Position numbers and translations under genes: made by a program. Under the pieces are notes generated by a model. It did no database searches and had not been told where the DNA came from. It saw only the letters and a program-made list of their open reading frames with translations. DNA of 64,000 bases from SZUA-430 sp964561925 (lineage in GTDB: Bacteria; Pseudomonadota; Alphaproteobacteria; Micropepsales; Micropepsaceae), in NCBI GenBank assembly GCA_964561925.1, contig CAZLRW010000005.1, positions 1 to 64,000 of the forward strand, given 5' to 3'. Shown piece by piece: positions 32,858 to 42,382 of the stretch; the first letter of the stretch is position 1; each line of letters starts with the position of its first letter.

Positions 32858-35800
32858 GTGTTGCGCTCGTCTTTGAAAGTTGCGCTGATCGCGCTGACGC
32901 TCGCCGCGCCGCTGTCGGCCGCCGACGACGAGCGGCCGTCGGCCAAGATCGGCGTCTCGACGCAAGGTGGCTTCGCGCGCCTGACGTTCGACTGGTCCGA
33001 CGAAGTGAAGGGCACCGCGCAAATGAGCGACGGTGTCGCGGTCATCCGTTTCGATCAACCGTTTGAAGCCGACACCGACGCGCTGTCCCGCGCGTTGGAG
33101 CCCTACGTCGCGCTTGTGCGCCAAGACGCCGACGGCCGCACGTTGCGCCTCGCGCTGAAGGCGCCGCTGCGCCTGAAGTCGGCGGTACAGAGCACGCGCG
33201 CCTCGTTCGATCTTCTGCCCGCGACCTTCAAGGGCGAGCCGCCGCCACCGCCAGCGCCGGGCCCCACGGCGCAAAAGGAAAGCCGCGAACTCTTCGTGCG
33301 CGCGACCGAACGCGAACGCACGACGCGCCTGCAATTCGAGTTCCCGGGCAAAGTCGACTACACGGCGAAACTCGAGGGCGGCAAGCTTCAGGTCACGTTC
33401 TCGAAGGAAGCGAAAGTCGACCTGTCGCGCTTCACGAAGGCGCCGCCCGCCTGGGTACGCGGCGCGCGCAGCACGGTTGCCGGCGGCAAACTCCAAGTCG
33501 AGTTCGATGTCGATCACGAAGCCGACTTTCGAGACGCAAGCGAAGGAGAGCGCATCGTGCTCGAGCTTCGCGAACCGAAGTCGGATGCGGTGGCGGCCGG
33601 CACCGGCGCAACCGGCGCACCGAAGGTTCTGATCCCCGAACACGACGAGAGCGACGTCCCGCCGCCGCCGGTCCTTGTGGCCGACGGTATCGCGCTCAAA
33701 CTCCCGCCGCGCAAAGGCTCGGCCCCCGAAGCCGCGCCCGAAGGCGAAAAGCAGGCCGAAGCGCCGAAAGCGCCGGCGCACAGCGACGCGGCCGCCGTCC
33801 ATGCCGCGGCGGCACCGCACGCCGAGACGGAAGTCGCAGCCGCGCCGGCCGCACCGGCCGGCGATCCCAGCCCGCTCCCGCCGGCCTTAAGGCTGGGTCA
33901 GACCGATCTCGAGGCCGCGCTGGCCCCGCTTCCGGTCGCCTCCGCCGCAACGCCGGGGCAGGCGCGCGCCGAAATCTTCGGTTCGATGCTGCGTCTGGAA
34001 TTGCCGTACACGAAGCTTCCCCCCGCCGCGGTGTTCAGGCGCGGTCTTGCGGTCTGGTTCATCGCCGCCTCGGACGAGAAGATGGATCTCGGCGCGCTTG
34101 CGACGCTGCCGAACGCGGCCGCGCGCGTTCTCTCAACGCCGACGGAGATCGCGCCGGGCATCACGGCGTTCCGCTTGGAAGCGCCCGCGTCGATGTCGGT
34201 CAGCGCGGCAGCGGCCGGCAACAGTTGGGTGATCGCCATCGGCAACACCGTCCCCGACGTCCCCGCGCAGCTTCAACTCGTGCGCCAGACCGAAGGCAAG
34301 GCCACCCGCCTGCGCGCCTATCTTCCCGGCGTTCACCAGATCGTCTGGGTCAAAGATCCGTCCACGGAGGATCGGATCGCCGCCGTCCTCTGCCACGCCC
34401 CCGCACGCGGCCTCGCCAGCGGGCGCAGCTTCGTCGAGTTCGCAGCGCTGCCCTCGCAGCAGGGTTTGGCGCTTCAGGCGATTGCCGACGATCTGACGGT
34501 TGCGATCGAAGGCACCGACGCCGTCATCGGCCGGCCGCGCGGCCTGAACATCTCCGACGCCTTGTTCGCGCGCGCGATCACCAGCCCCCAGCCCGCCTTC
34601 GCCTCGAGCGAAAGCCCCGCTTTCGTCAACTTCGCGGCCTGGGGAAAGCCCGTCGCAGAGACGCGCGCCGAGGCGATCCGCCTGCTGATGCGTCAATCGT
34701 CGACGAGTCCCGGCGGCATGAGCATGCCGCGCATGGCGCTCGCGCGCTACTACATCGCCGAGGGTCTCGCCGCCGAAGCGCTGGGCGTGCTCGGTGCGAT
34801 CGCGCGCGAGGATCGCATGGCGGAAGCGACGCCTCAGTTCCGCACGGCGCGCGCCGTCGCGAACATCCTGATGGGACGCCCGCGCGACGCGCTCACGGAC
34901 CTGACGGTCGAAGCATTGGGCAACGACCCGCACGCCGCGCTCTGGCGCGGGCTTGCGGCGTCGGGTGCGCGGGATTGGCGCCTCGCCCGCAACAACTTGA
35001 TGACCGCGACGAAGATCTTGAACCGTTACCCCCCGGCCTGGCAGGCGCGCGCGCGCACGGCGCTCGCGAAGTCGGCGTTGGCGCTGAACGAGCCGTCGAG
35101 CGCGACGCAGGCGCTGTCGCAGGTGCCGCGCAACGGCTTGCCCGCCGATCTCGACGGCGAAGTGAAACTGCTCCACGCGGCGCTGGACGTCGTCTCGAAC
35201 AAGATCGACGCCGCGATCGCGGCCTACGACGCGCTTGCCGCGTCGCCGTATCGCCCCATCGCCGTCCAAGCGAAGCTCGAAGGCACGCTCTTGAAACGAG
35301 CGAAGGGCAAGATCAAACCCGAAGAAGCGATCGAGGCGCTGGAGCGTCTGCGCTTTCAATGGCGCGGCGATGCGACCGAACTGAAGACGCTGACCGAACT
35401 CGGAAAACTCTACGTCGAGAACAACCGCATTCGCGACGGCTTGAACACGATGCGCCTCGCCGTCCGCCATTTCGCGAACAGCGACGAAGCACGCGCGACC
35501 GCGGCCCAGATGGCGAAAATCTTCGAGAGCCTGTTCCTCGAAGGCAAAGCCGACACGCTTCAGCCGGTCCAAGCCTTGGCGCTGTTCTACGACTTCCGCG
35601 AGTTGACGCCCGTGGGCACCCAAGGCGACGAGATGATCCGCAAACTCGCGGATCGCCTGGTCACGGTCGACCTTCTTCCGCAGGCGGCCGAGCTTCTGCA
35701 GCACCAGGTGGACAACCGCCTGGAGGGAATCGCCAAAGCGTCCGTGGCGACGCGCCTTTCGTTGATCTATCTGCTCGACCGCAAGGCCGAGAAGGCGCTC

Positions 35801-36358
35801 GCCGCTCTCCGCGGCACGAAGCAGACGCGCTTGCCCGACGAGTTGATCGTTCAGCGCAATCTGATCGAAGCGCGCGCGCTCACCGATTTGAAGATGTACG
35901 ACGAAGCGCTCGACCTCGTCGCCGCCGACATGAGCGGCGAGGCCGACCGCCTGCGCGCCGACATCTATTGGGATGCGCAGCGCTGGTCGGACGCGGCCGC
36001 CAAAACAGAAGCGATATTGGCGTCGCGCGACACCGATCTGACGCCCCTGACCGACACCGAGCGCAACGACTTGATGCGCGCGGCCGTCGCCTATTCGCTG
36101 GCCGGCGACACGGCGTCGCTCGAACGGATTCGCACGCGCTTCGGACCGAAGATGGCGAACTCGCCCGACGCGAAAGCCTTCGCCGTGGTCGCGCAGTCGC
36201 CCGACGTGACCGGCACCGACTACAAGAATCTCGTCAAGCGCGTTTCCTCGGCCGACACGCTGAGCGCCTTCCTCGCCGACTTCCGCGCCCGCTACGGACA
36301 GGGCGGCGCAGCCGCCAACGCCCTTGCGACGGCACCGCCGCCCGCCGTCACGAACTAG
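32858..36358 (+). CDS. Large secreted protein with AMIN-like beta domains and TPR repeats
   Basis: The 1,166-residue protein starts at GTG 32858 with a signal peptide (MLRSSLKVALIALTLAAPLSA). Two or three beta-rich segments resemble AMIN domains (for example FARLTFDWSDEVKGTAQMSDGVAVIRFDQPF, 30-60; RLQFEFPGKVDYTAKLEGGKLQVTFSKEAKVDLSRF, about 150-190). A Pro/Ala/Lys-rich linker (about 250-345) follows, then long helical repeats of TPR type (about 590-1120, LARYYIAEGLAAEALGVLGAIARED...). The end of the fliL-fliM-DUF6468-motE cluster is a usual place for such a protein in alphaproteobacteria. It probably acts in the periplasm, perhaps binding peptidoglycan. Function unproven. Confidence 0.7.
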   Translation: MLRSSLKVALIALTLAAPLSAADDERPSAKIGVSTQGGFARLTFDWSDEVKGTAQMSDGVAVIRFDQPFEADTDALSRALEPYVALVRQDADGRTLRLALKAPLRLKSAVQSTRASFDLLPATFKGEPPPPPAPGPTAQKESRELFVRATERERTTRLQFEFPGKVDYTAKLEGGKLQVTFSKEAKVDLSRFTKAPPAWVRGARSTVAGGKLQVEFDVDHEADFRDASEGERIVLELREPKSDAVAAGTGATGAPKVLIPEHDESDVPPPPVLVADGIALKLPPRKGSAPEAAPEGEKQAEAPKAPAHSDAAAVHAAAAPHAETEVAAAPAAPAGDPSPLPPALRLGQTDLEAALAPLPVASAATPGQARAEIFGSMLRLELPYTKLPPAAVFRRGLAVWFIAASDEKMDLGALATLPNAAARVLSTPTEIAPGITAFRLEAPASMSVSAAAAGNSWVIAIGNTVPDVPAQLQLVRQTEGKATRLRAYLPGVHQIVWVKDPSTEDRIAAVLCHAPARGLASGRSFVEFAALPSQQGLALQAIADDLTVAIEGTDAVIGRPRGLNISDALFARAITSPQPAFASSESPAFVNFAAWGKPVAETRAEAIRLLMRQSSTSPGGMSMPRMALARYYIAEGLAAEALGVLGAIAREDRMAEATPQFRTARAVANILMGRPRDALTDLTVEALGNDPHAALWRGLAASGARDWRLARNNLMTATKILNRYPPAWQARARTALAKSALALNEPSSATQALSQVPRNGLPADLDGEVKLLHAALDVVSNKIDAAIAAYDALAASPYRPIAVQAKLEGTLLKRAKGKIKPEEAIEALERLRFQWRGDATELKTLTELGKLYVENNRIRDGLNTMRLAVRHFANSDEARATAAQMAKIFESLFLEGKADTLQPVQALALFYDFRELTPVGTQGDEMIRKLADRLVTVDLLPQAAELLQHQVDNRLEGIAKASVATRLSLIYLLDRKAEKALAALRGTKQTRLPDELIVQRNLIEARALTDLKMYDEALDLVAADMSGEADRLRADIYWDAQRWSDAAAKTEAILASRDTDLTPLTDTERNDLMRAAVAYSLAGDTASLERIRTRFGPKMANSPDAKAFAVVAQSPDVTGTDYKNLVKRVSSADTLSAFLADFRARYGQGGAAANALATAPPPAVTN

Positions 36359-36409
36359 ACAAATCGGCGCCTCCAGCCTATTCCCCTCGATCTGCCTCGG
36401 GGGAACTTC

Positions 36410-37552
36410 ATGCGGTCGGGTTTGGTTGTCCTGTGTTTGTTGGCGGCGGTGGGTGCCGCTCGCGCAGCCGACCCGTCGCACGTCGACTCCGAAGCCGCGC
36501 ACGTCATGCAAGCGACCGGTGCGCAGGGTCTCGCGATCGCGTTGGTGGACGGCGGCAAAGCGGCGCTCATGCGCACCTACGGCAGGCGCAACGCCAAAGG
36601 CGACCCGCTCACCGCCGATACGGTCATGTACGGCGCCTCGTTCACCAAGGCGGCGTTCGCCTACATGGTGATGCAGCTTGTCGACGAAGGCGTCGTCGAT
36701 CTCGATTCATCGATCGCCAGGTACCTGCCGAAGCCGCTGCCCGACTATCCGGACGAAGACAAATACGCCGCCTGGAGCGCGCTTAAGGGCGACGAGCGCT
36801 GGCGCAAACTGACGCCGCGCATTCTTCTGTCGCACGCGTCGGGCTTTCACAACTTCGCCTTCCTGGAAGACGACGGCAAACTCAGGTTCCACTTCGAACC
36901 CGGAGCGCGCTACGGCTATTCGGGCGACGGCTACATTCTGCTTCAATTCGTGCTCGAGAAGGGATTGGGTCTGGACGTCGGGCAAGAAATGCAGAGGCGC
37001 GTGTTCGACCGTTTCGGCATGTCGAACACGAGCATGGTTTGGCGTCCCGATTTCGCGAGCAATCTTGCCGATGGTTGGAACGCGAAGGGCGAAGCTAAGC
37101 CGCACGACGAGCGATCGAGAGTGCGCGCCGCGGGCTCGATGGACACGACCGTCGCCGACATGGCGCGTCTCGCGGTGGCTTACTTGGACGGTGAGGGGCT
37201 GTCCGCCGAAGCGCGCACCGAACTGACGAAGCCGCAACTCAGGATCACCACCCGAACGCAATTCCCGCCTCTGCAGCCCGAAGCGCCTGAGGGCGAGCAG
37301 CATAAGGCCCTGTTCGCGGGCCTCGGCGTTGTCGTGTTCGACGGCCCCCAAGGGCGTGGCTTCTTCAAAGGCGGCCACAACGATACGACCGGCAACACCT
37401 GGGTCTGCTTGGAGCGCACGCGGCGCTGCGCGGTGATTCTTTCGAATGACGTCAGGGCCGAAGCCGGATTCCCGCGCCTCGTTCGCGCACTGCTGGGCGA
37501 AACCGGCGTTCCTTGGGACTGGGAGTACGGCGCGATGAAGGTCGTGCCTTAG
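36410..37552 (+). CDS. Secreted serine hydrolase of the class C beta-lactamase fold
   Basis: The 380-residue protein has a signal peptide (MRSGLVVLCLLAAVGAARA), the SxxK motif as SFTK (about 69-72, YGASFTKAAFAYMVMQ), a Y-x-N/G-type second motif (YGYSGDGYILLQFVLEK) and the ILLSHASGFHNFAF segment of the family. It is not lipidated, unlike the homologue at 14330. Likely a periplasmic esterase or peptidase. Its stop overlaps the nadC stop on the other strand. Confidence 0.83.
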   Translation: MRSGLVVLCLLAAVGAARAADPSHVDSEAAHVMQATGAQGLAIALVDGGKAALMRTYGRRNAKGDPLTADTVMYGASFTKAAFAYMVMQLVDEGVVDLDSSIARYLPKPLPDYPDEDKYAAWSALKGDERWRKLTPRILLSHASGFHNFAFLEDDGKLRFHFEPGARYGYSGDGYILLQFVLEKGLGLDVGQEMQRRVFDRFGMSNTSMVWRPDFASNLADGWNAKGEAKPHDERSRVRAAGSMDTTVADMARLAVAYLDGEGLSAEARTELTKPQLRITTRTQFPPLQPEAPEGEQHKALFAGLGVVVFDGPQGRGFFKGGHNDTTGNTWVCLERTRRCAVILSNDVRAEAGFPRLVRALLGETGVPWDWEYGAMKVVP

Positions 37553-38418
37553 GTCGCCTGGAAGTCGAGGCCCAGGTCCAGGCACTTCGCCGAATGCGTG
37601 ATCGCCCCTGACGAGATCAGGTCGACGCCGGTCGCGGCGATCGCGGCGATCGTGTCGGCGGTGACGTTGCCCGAGGCTTCCAGCACCGCGCGTCCCGCCG
37701 TCCGCTTGACCGCTTCGCGCAGCATGTCGGGTTTCATATTGTCGAGCAGGATCGCGTTCGCGCCCAGCGCCAGCGCTTCGTCGAGCATCGCCAGCGTGTC
37801 GACCTCGACCTCGACATGCACCATGTGCCCGGCGCGCGCCCGCGCCGCTGTGAGCGCCGCTTTGAGCCCGCCGGCCGCGACGATGTGGTTGTCCTTGATC
37901 AGAATTCCGTCGTCGAGCCCGAAGCGGTGATTGTGCCCGCCGCCGCAACGCACCGCGTATTTCTCGAAGACGCGCAAGCCCGGCGTCGTCTTGCGCGTGC
38001 AAACGACACGCGCCTTCGTGCCCTCGACCAGACGCACGAGTTTCGCCGTCGCGCTCGCAACCCCCGAGAGACGTCCGAGGAAGTTCAGCGCCACGCGCTC
38101 GCCCGTCAAGATCGGCCGCGCAGGCCCTTCGACGATGGCGACCGCATCGCCCTTGCGGACTTGTGCGACGTCGCCCGCCCGCACCGTGACCTTGATGCGC
38201 GGATCGAGCAGCCGGAACGACGTCACGGCGAAATCGATGCCGGCGATCACGCCCTCTTCGCGCGCGGCGATCACGCCGTGCGCGAGCGCGCCGACCGGAA
38301 TCGTCGCCTCGGTCGTAATGTCGCCGCCGCGGCCGAAATCCTCGAGAAGTGCCGCCCTGACCGCAGGCTCGACGACGAGCGCGGACAGAGGTTCGAGCGG
38401 CCCGATCGCTCCCGTCAT
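37549..38418 (-). CDS. nadC: Nicotinate-nucleotide pyrophosphorylase (quinolinate phosphoribosyltransferase)
   Basis: The 289-residue enzyme shows the QPRTase pattern: LLEDFGRGGDITTEATIP near the start, NFLGRLSGVASATAKLV, the Arg/Lys active-site segment CTRKTTPGLRVFEKYAVRCGGGHNHRFGLDDGILIKDNH, and VEVEVDTLAMLDEAL. It converts quinolinate and PRPP into nicotinate mononucleotide, the third step of de novo NAD synthesis. Its ATG overlaps the nadB stop by four bases. Confidence 0.96.
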   Translation of the reverse strand: MTGAIGPLEPLSALVVEPAVRAALLEDFGRGGDITTEATIPVGALAHGVIAAREEGVIAGIDFAVTSFRLLDPRIKVTVRAGDVAQVRKGDAVAIVEGPARPILTGERVALNFLGRLSGVASATAKLVRLVEGTKARVVCTRKTTPGLRVFEKYAVRCGGGHNHRFGLDDGILIKDNHIVAAGGLKAALTAARARAGHMVHVEVEVDTLAMLDEALALGANAILLDNMKPDMLREAVKRTAGRAVLEASGNVTADTIAAIAATGVDLISSGAITHSAKCLDLGLDFQAT

Positions 38419-40010
38419 CGCACGGCGAGCAGCTTGGCGGCGGCGCGCGCGTCGCGCACCGCATGCGCGGTCGCGTTGCGCGCCTCGGAAAGCGTCGTGA
38501 CCGTACGCTGGGCGAGCGCGGGATCGGTCCGCGGGAAGTCGCTGCGGAAGTGCCCGCCGCGGCTCTCTTGTCTCTTTAGGGCGGCGGCGGCGATCAGCAT
38601 CGCGGTCGCGGTCATGTTGCGCATGTCGGCATCGCCCGCGTTCGCCGTTTCAAGCTGCGCAATCGTGGCAAGCGCTTCCGTCAAGGAATGCGCGTCGCGC
38701 TCCAGACCGACATTCATCGTCATCGTCCGGCGCAGCGCCGCGATCGCGACCGCCGTCGGCTGCATCTCGTTGACGACAGGGGAGGGGCGCTCGCCGTTCG
38801 CCACCGGCCCCACCGCATGCGCGACGTCCGCGGCGGCGCGCGCCCCGAAGACGATCGCTTCGAGCAGCGAGTTGGACGCGAGCCTGTTCGCGCCGTGCGC
38901 ACCGGTCGAGGCGCACTCGCCGATGGCCCATAGTCCGGAAAGACTGGTGCGCGCCCGCGCGTCGACCGCGATCCCGCCCATGTGATAGTGCGCCGCCGGC
39001 GCAACCGGGATGAGGTCGATGCGCGGATCGATGCCCGCCGACCGGCAGTATTCGAACACCGTCGGGAACGCTTCCGGAAACCGGGCGCCCACCGCGCGGC
39101 GCGCATCGAGGAACGCACGCCGCCCCGCGCGCAGCTCGCGGAAAATCCCGCGCGCGACCACATCGCGCGGCGCAAGCTCGGCGTCTTTGTGAGCGGCGGC
39201 CATGAAGCGCTCGCCCTTGTCGTTGACGAGGATCGCGCCTTCGCCGCGCAACGCTTCGGTCGCAAGCGGCGCCGGATCGCGGCCGACCGCGATCGCCGTC
39301 GGATGGAACTGCACGAACTCGGGATCGGCGATCAGCGCGCCGGCGCGCGCCGCCATGCCGACGCCCTGTCCGCGCGCCTGCGGTGGGTTGGTCGTCACTT
39401 CGAACAGCCCGCCGACGCCGCCCAGCGCAAAGATCGTCGCGTTCGCGCGGATGAAGACCGGCGCCGCCTTGTCGGTGAGCCGATGCGCATAGACGCCCGC
39501 CACGCGTCCCCGCTCGATCGCAAGTTCGAAGGCCACCAACCCTTCGATCACTTTGATGCGCGGTTCCGCCTTCACCGCTTTGATCAGCGCCGCCATGATC
39601 TCGGCGCCGGCCCGGTCGCCCGTCACACGCACGATTCTGTTGTGCGAGTGAGCGGCCTCGCGCCCGAGCACGAAGCCGCCGTCGGCATCTCGGTCGAACG
39701 GCACTCCGAGCCGCGCCAGATCGTCGATCCGTGCCGCTGCTTCGTCCGCGATCAGCCGCGCGATTTTCGGATCGACGATGCCGGCGCCCGCGATTTCCGT
39801 ATCGCGCGCATGGAACGAAGGATGATCGCCGTCTCCGAGTGCCGCGGCGATCCCGCCCTGCGCCCAGGTGCTCGACGCGCCCGAACCCAGCGACGCAGCC
39901 GCAAGCACCGTGACCGGACCCTCGATCTTCAGCGCCGCGAACAAACCGGCAAGCCCCGCGCCGACGATCAGCACGCCGCCCGAGTCGATAACGTTGTCGC
40001 TTGGCGTCAT
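38415..40010 (-). CDS. nadB: L-aspartate oxidase
   Basis: The 531-residue flavoenzyme has the FAD dinucleotide motif GGVLIVGAGLAGLFAALKI at its N terminus. The succinate dehydrogenase/fumarate reductase family segments follow: SSTWAQGGIAAAL, HSHNRIVRVTGDRAGAEI, FVQFHPTAI, HYHMGGIAVD and GANRLASNSLLEAIVFGARAA. It oxidises aspartate to iminoaspartate, the first step of NAD synthesis. One base separates it from nadA, and it overlaps nadC. Confidence 0.96.
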   Translation of the reverse strand: MTPSDNVIDSGGVLIVGAGLAGLFAALKIEGPVTVLAAASLGSGASSTWAQGGIAAALGDGDHPSFHARDTEIAGAGIVDPKIARLIADEAAARIDDLARLGVPFDRDADGGFVLGREAAHSHNRIVRVTGDRAGAEIMAALIKAVKAEPRIKVIEGLVAFELAIERGRVAGVYAHRLTDKAAPVFIRANATIFALGGVGGLFEVTTNPPQARGQGVGMAARAGALIADPEFVQFHPTAIAVGRDPAPLATEALRGEGAILVNDKGERFMAAAHKDAELAPRDVVARGIFRELRAGRRAFLDARRAVGARFPEAFPTVFEYCRSAGIDPRIDLIPVAPAAHYHMGGIAVDARARTSLSGLWAIGECASTGAHGANRLASNSLLEAIVFGARAAADVAHAVGPVANGERPSPVVNEMQPTAVAIAALRRTMTMNVGLERDAHSLTEALATIAQLETANAGDADMRNMTATAMLIAAAALKRQESRGGHFRSDFPRTDPALAQRTVTTLSEARNATAHAVRDARAAAKLLAVR

Positions 40011-40011
40011 G

Positions 40012-41058
40012 TCAGTGCACCGCAGGCTTCGGCTTGCCGACCGCGAGCATGCGCTCCACCGCCGCCTTCGCGCGCACGGCGACGGCCGGATCGACCTTCA
40101 CCTCATGCTGCATCGTCTGCAGCGAGCGCAGAATCTTCGCGAGCGTGATCCGCTTCATATGCGGGCAGAGATTGCACGGGCGCAGAAATTCGACGTCGCG
40201 ATTCTCGGCCGCGATATTATCGGCCATCGAGCATTCGGTCAGCATCACGACGCGGGCCGGCCGCTTCTTCGTGACGTACTCGGTCATCGCCGAAGTCGAT
40301 CCCGCGAAATCGCATTCGGCCACCACTTCGGCCGGGCACTCGGGATGTGCGAGAACGACCGCACCGGGATGGTCCGCCTTGAAGCGGCGGATATCCTCGG
40401 CCGTGAAGCGCTCGTGCACTTCGCAGCGTCCGTGCCAGGCGACGATCTTGATCTTCGTCTGGTTCGCCACGTTCTGCGCCAGGAACTTGTCGGGGATCAT
40501 GATCACCGTGTCGACGCCGCGTTCCTTTGCGATCGATTCGACCACGGCCACCGCGTTCGACGACGTGCAGCAGATGTCGCTCTCCGCCTTCACGTCGGCC
40601 GACGTGTTGACGTAGGTCACGACCGGAAGGTTCGGATATTTCTGCTTGAGCAGCCTGACGTCCGCCCCCGTGATCGACGCGGCAAGCGAGCAGCCCGCCT
40701 CGAGGTCCGGGATCAGCACCGTCTTGTCGGGCGAAAGGATCTTCGACGTCTCCGCCATGAAGTGCACGCCCGCCTGCACGATGATCTTCGCGTCGGTCTT
40801 GGCGGCCTCGCGCGCGAGCTGCAGCGAGTCCCCGACGAAATCGGCCACGCAGTGGAAGATCTCGGGCGTCTGATAGTTGTGCGCCAGAATGACCGCGCCG
40901 CGCTCCTTCTTCAGCCGGTTGATCTCGGCGATCAGCGGGGCGAACGTCGGCCACTCGATCTCGGGCACGACATTCGCGACCTTCGCGTAGAGATCGCGCG
41001 TCGCCGCGGCGACTTCCGGCGTGTACGCCAACTTGGGCTCGAGCGCAGGGCCTGACAT
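40012..41058 (-). CDS. nadA: Quinolinate synthase (4Fe-4S)
   Basis: The protein is 348 residues from the ATG at 41058, chosen because GAGGA lies 6 bases upstream; in-frame starts at 41070, 41079 and 41088 overlap the operator. Cluster cysteines are visible in AGVHFMAETSKIL... ADLEAGCSLA, ICCTSSNA and CNLCPHMKRI. It condenses iminoaspartate with dihydroxyacetone phosphate to quinolinate. It is first gene of nadA-nadB-nadC, with paired palindromic operators upstream. Confidence 0.95.
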   Translation of the reverse strand: MSGPALEPKLAYTPEVAAATRDLYAKVANVVPEIEWPTFAPLIAEINRLKKERGAVILAHNYQTPEIFHCVADFVGDSLQLAREAAKTDAKIIVQAGVHFMAETSKILSPDKTVLIPDLEAGCSLAASITGADVRLLKQKYPNLPVVTYVNTSADVKAESDICCTSSNAVAVVESIAKERGVDTVIMIPDKFLAQNVANQTKIKIVAWHGRCEVHERFTAEDIRRFKADHPGAVVLAHPECPAEVVAECDFAGSTSAMTEYVTKKRPARVVMLTECSMADNIAAENRDVEFLRPCNLCPHMKRITLAKILRSLQTMQHEVKVDPAVAVRAKAAVERMLAVGKPKPAVH

Positions 41059-41070
41059 TGCCGTCCTCAT

Positions 41071-41089
41071 TATGCTCATTGTGAGCATA
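41071..41089. promoter_or_regulatory. NadQ-type operator 1 before nadA
   Basis: TATGCTCA-TTG-TGAGCATA is a perfect palindrome with 8-base arms, beginning 13 bases before the nadA ATG. It resembles the motif I recall for the alphaproteobacterial NAD regulator NadQ, whose likely gene is at 49344-50333. Confidence 0.7.
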
Positions 41090-41134
41090 TATATGGTATC
41101 AAAAACGGCGGCGCCAATGGCCGCCTGCGGAAAA

Positions 41135-41153
41135 AATGCTAGGATTGAGCATA
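41135..41153. promoter_or_regulatory. NadQ-type operator 2 before nadA, imperfect
   Basis: AATGCTAG-GAT-TGAGCATA keeps one perfect arm of operator 1 and five matching bases in the other arm, with the same 3-base spacer. The centres of the two sites are 64 bases apart, allowing paired binding around the promoter. Confidence 0.5.
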
Positions 41154-41286
41154 AGGCCTGTCAAGACGCCGCCCCAAATCGGGGCGCTGCGTGCGGCAAT
41201 CACACACACCGGGCGACGCCTGTCATAGAAATGACAGCCCGACGTGCCTATCTTGCCGCCGAACCCTAAGCAGCAATCCCCCGAAA

Positions 41287-42243
41287 ATGAAGTTCCTCAT
41301 CGGCGCCCTCAGGTGGGCCGTGCTTGCGGCGCTTGCCGTCTCTCTGACCGTGCTGACCGGCGTTGCGTTCGGTTCGCTGCACTGGACGTTCGATCTCGCC
41401 GCGCAGTTCCTTCTGCCGTCGATCGCGCTGGCCGGCGCCGCCGCGATCGCGGCAGCGCTCGCGCGATGGCCGCGCCTCGCCGCAGTCTCGGCGATCGCAG
41501 CCGCCGGCGCTTTCGCGACCGCCTGGCCGTGGACGCTGGCGCCGGCGCCGGTGGCAGCCGAGGCGCCGCGCTTCAAGGTTCTGCTCTTCAACATCCGCTT
41601 CAACAACGGCCGTCTCGACCAAGTGCGCGAGATGGTCGCGCGCGAGAACCCGGACCTCGTGGTCTTCGTCGAAGTGACGGATTACAACCGCCACAAACTG
41701 CAGCCGCTGAGCACGATCTATCCCTACCGCTTCGACTGCATCGGTACGGATCGCTGCGACATCCTCATCTTCTCGCGCGGCCGGCTGACGTCGCCCGCCG
41801 TGAAATCGACCGCCGATCCGGACCGCTCGCCCGTCGTTCGCCTTGAGACCGACCTCGCGGGATGTCCGATGATGCTCTACGCGACGCATCTGACGCGGCC
41901 GTTCCCGAACCGCCCGTTCTGGGCGCAACGCGCGCAGGCCGAAGAACTTGCCGCCGACGTCGCCGCATGGCCGGGCGCGAAGCTCGTGCTCGGCGACTTC
42001 AACGCCGCGCCTTGGGGCTATGTGATGCGCACGATCGCGGAGGCCGGCAACGTCGAGGTCGCGACCGGCTTCGGCGGCACCTGGCACTCGCGTCTGCCGG
42101 CCGCGATCAGCATCCCGATCGATCACATGGCGGCAGGTCCGGGCCTCAGCTTCGTCTCGCGCACATTGTTGCCGCAGATGGGCTCCGACCACCTGCCGGT
42201 CATGGCAGAAATCGCCGTCACCGATCCCACGCAGTGCCGCTGA
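41287..42243 (+). CDS. Membrane-anchored endonuclease/exonuclease/phosphatase family protein
   Basis: From the ATG at 41287 the protein is 318 residues. Three hydrophobic helices (about 5-100: LRWAVLAALAVSLTVLTGVAF, FLLPSIALAGAAAIAAAL, LAAVSAIAAAGAFATAW) precede an EEP domain on the periplasmic side. The motifs are VLLFNIRFNNGR, NPDLVVFVEVTD (catalytic Glu), LVLGDFNAAPWG and GSDHLPVMAEI. Families with this layout hydrolyse phosphodiesters or phosphate esters; the substrate is unknown. The frame is open upstream to 41191, but that leader is Cys/Arg-rich and unlikely. Confidence 0.8.
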   Translation: MKFLIGALRWAVLAALAVSLTVLTGVAFGSLHWTFDLAAQFLLPSIALAGAAAIAAALARWPRLAAVSAIAAAGAFATAWPWTLAPAPVAAEAPRFKVLLFNIRFNNGRLDQVREMVARENPDLVVFVEVTDYNRHKLQPLSTIYPYRFDCIGTDRCDILIFSRGRLTSPAVKSTADPDRSPVVRLETDLAGCPMMLYATHLTRPFPNRPFWAQRAQAEELAADVAAWPGAKLVLGDFNAAPWGYVMRTIAEAGNVEVATGFGGTWHSRLPAAISIPIDHMAAGPGLSFVSRTLLPQMGSDHLPVMAEIAVTDPTQCR

Positions 42244-42382
42244 AGTCGAGCGCGACTGACGGCACCGTCAGGCGTTAACGGCCGTTAGCACGGCCGTCCT
42301 TAACGCGATGGATCGAATTCGAAAGCGACAATGGGAAGACGACCTCGCGCGTTTTTGAAGCGGGGTCGATGGAGTTTGTCCC

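Noticed and set aside
34133..36511. Long minus-strand frame opposite the large TPR gene
   Set aside because: Composition is that of a shadow, with no domain or ribosome site; the plus-strand gene has a signal peptide and repeats.
42270..42310. CtrA box before the receiver gene at 42383
   Set aside because: TTAA and TTAG are 6 bases apart instead of 7, and the second element is degenerate.
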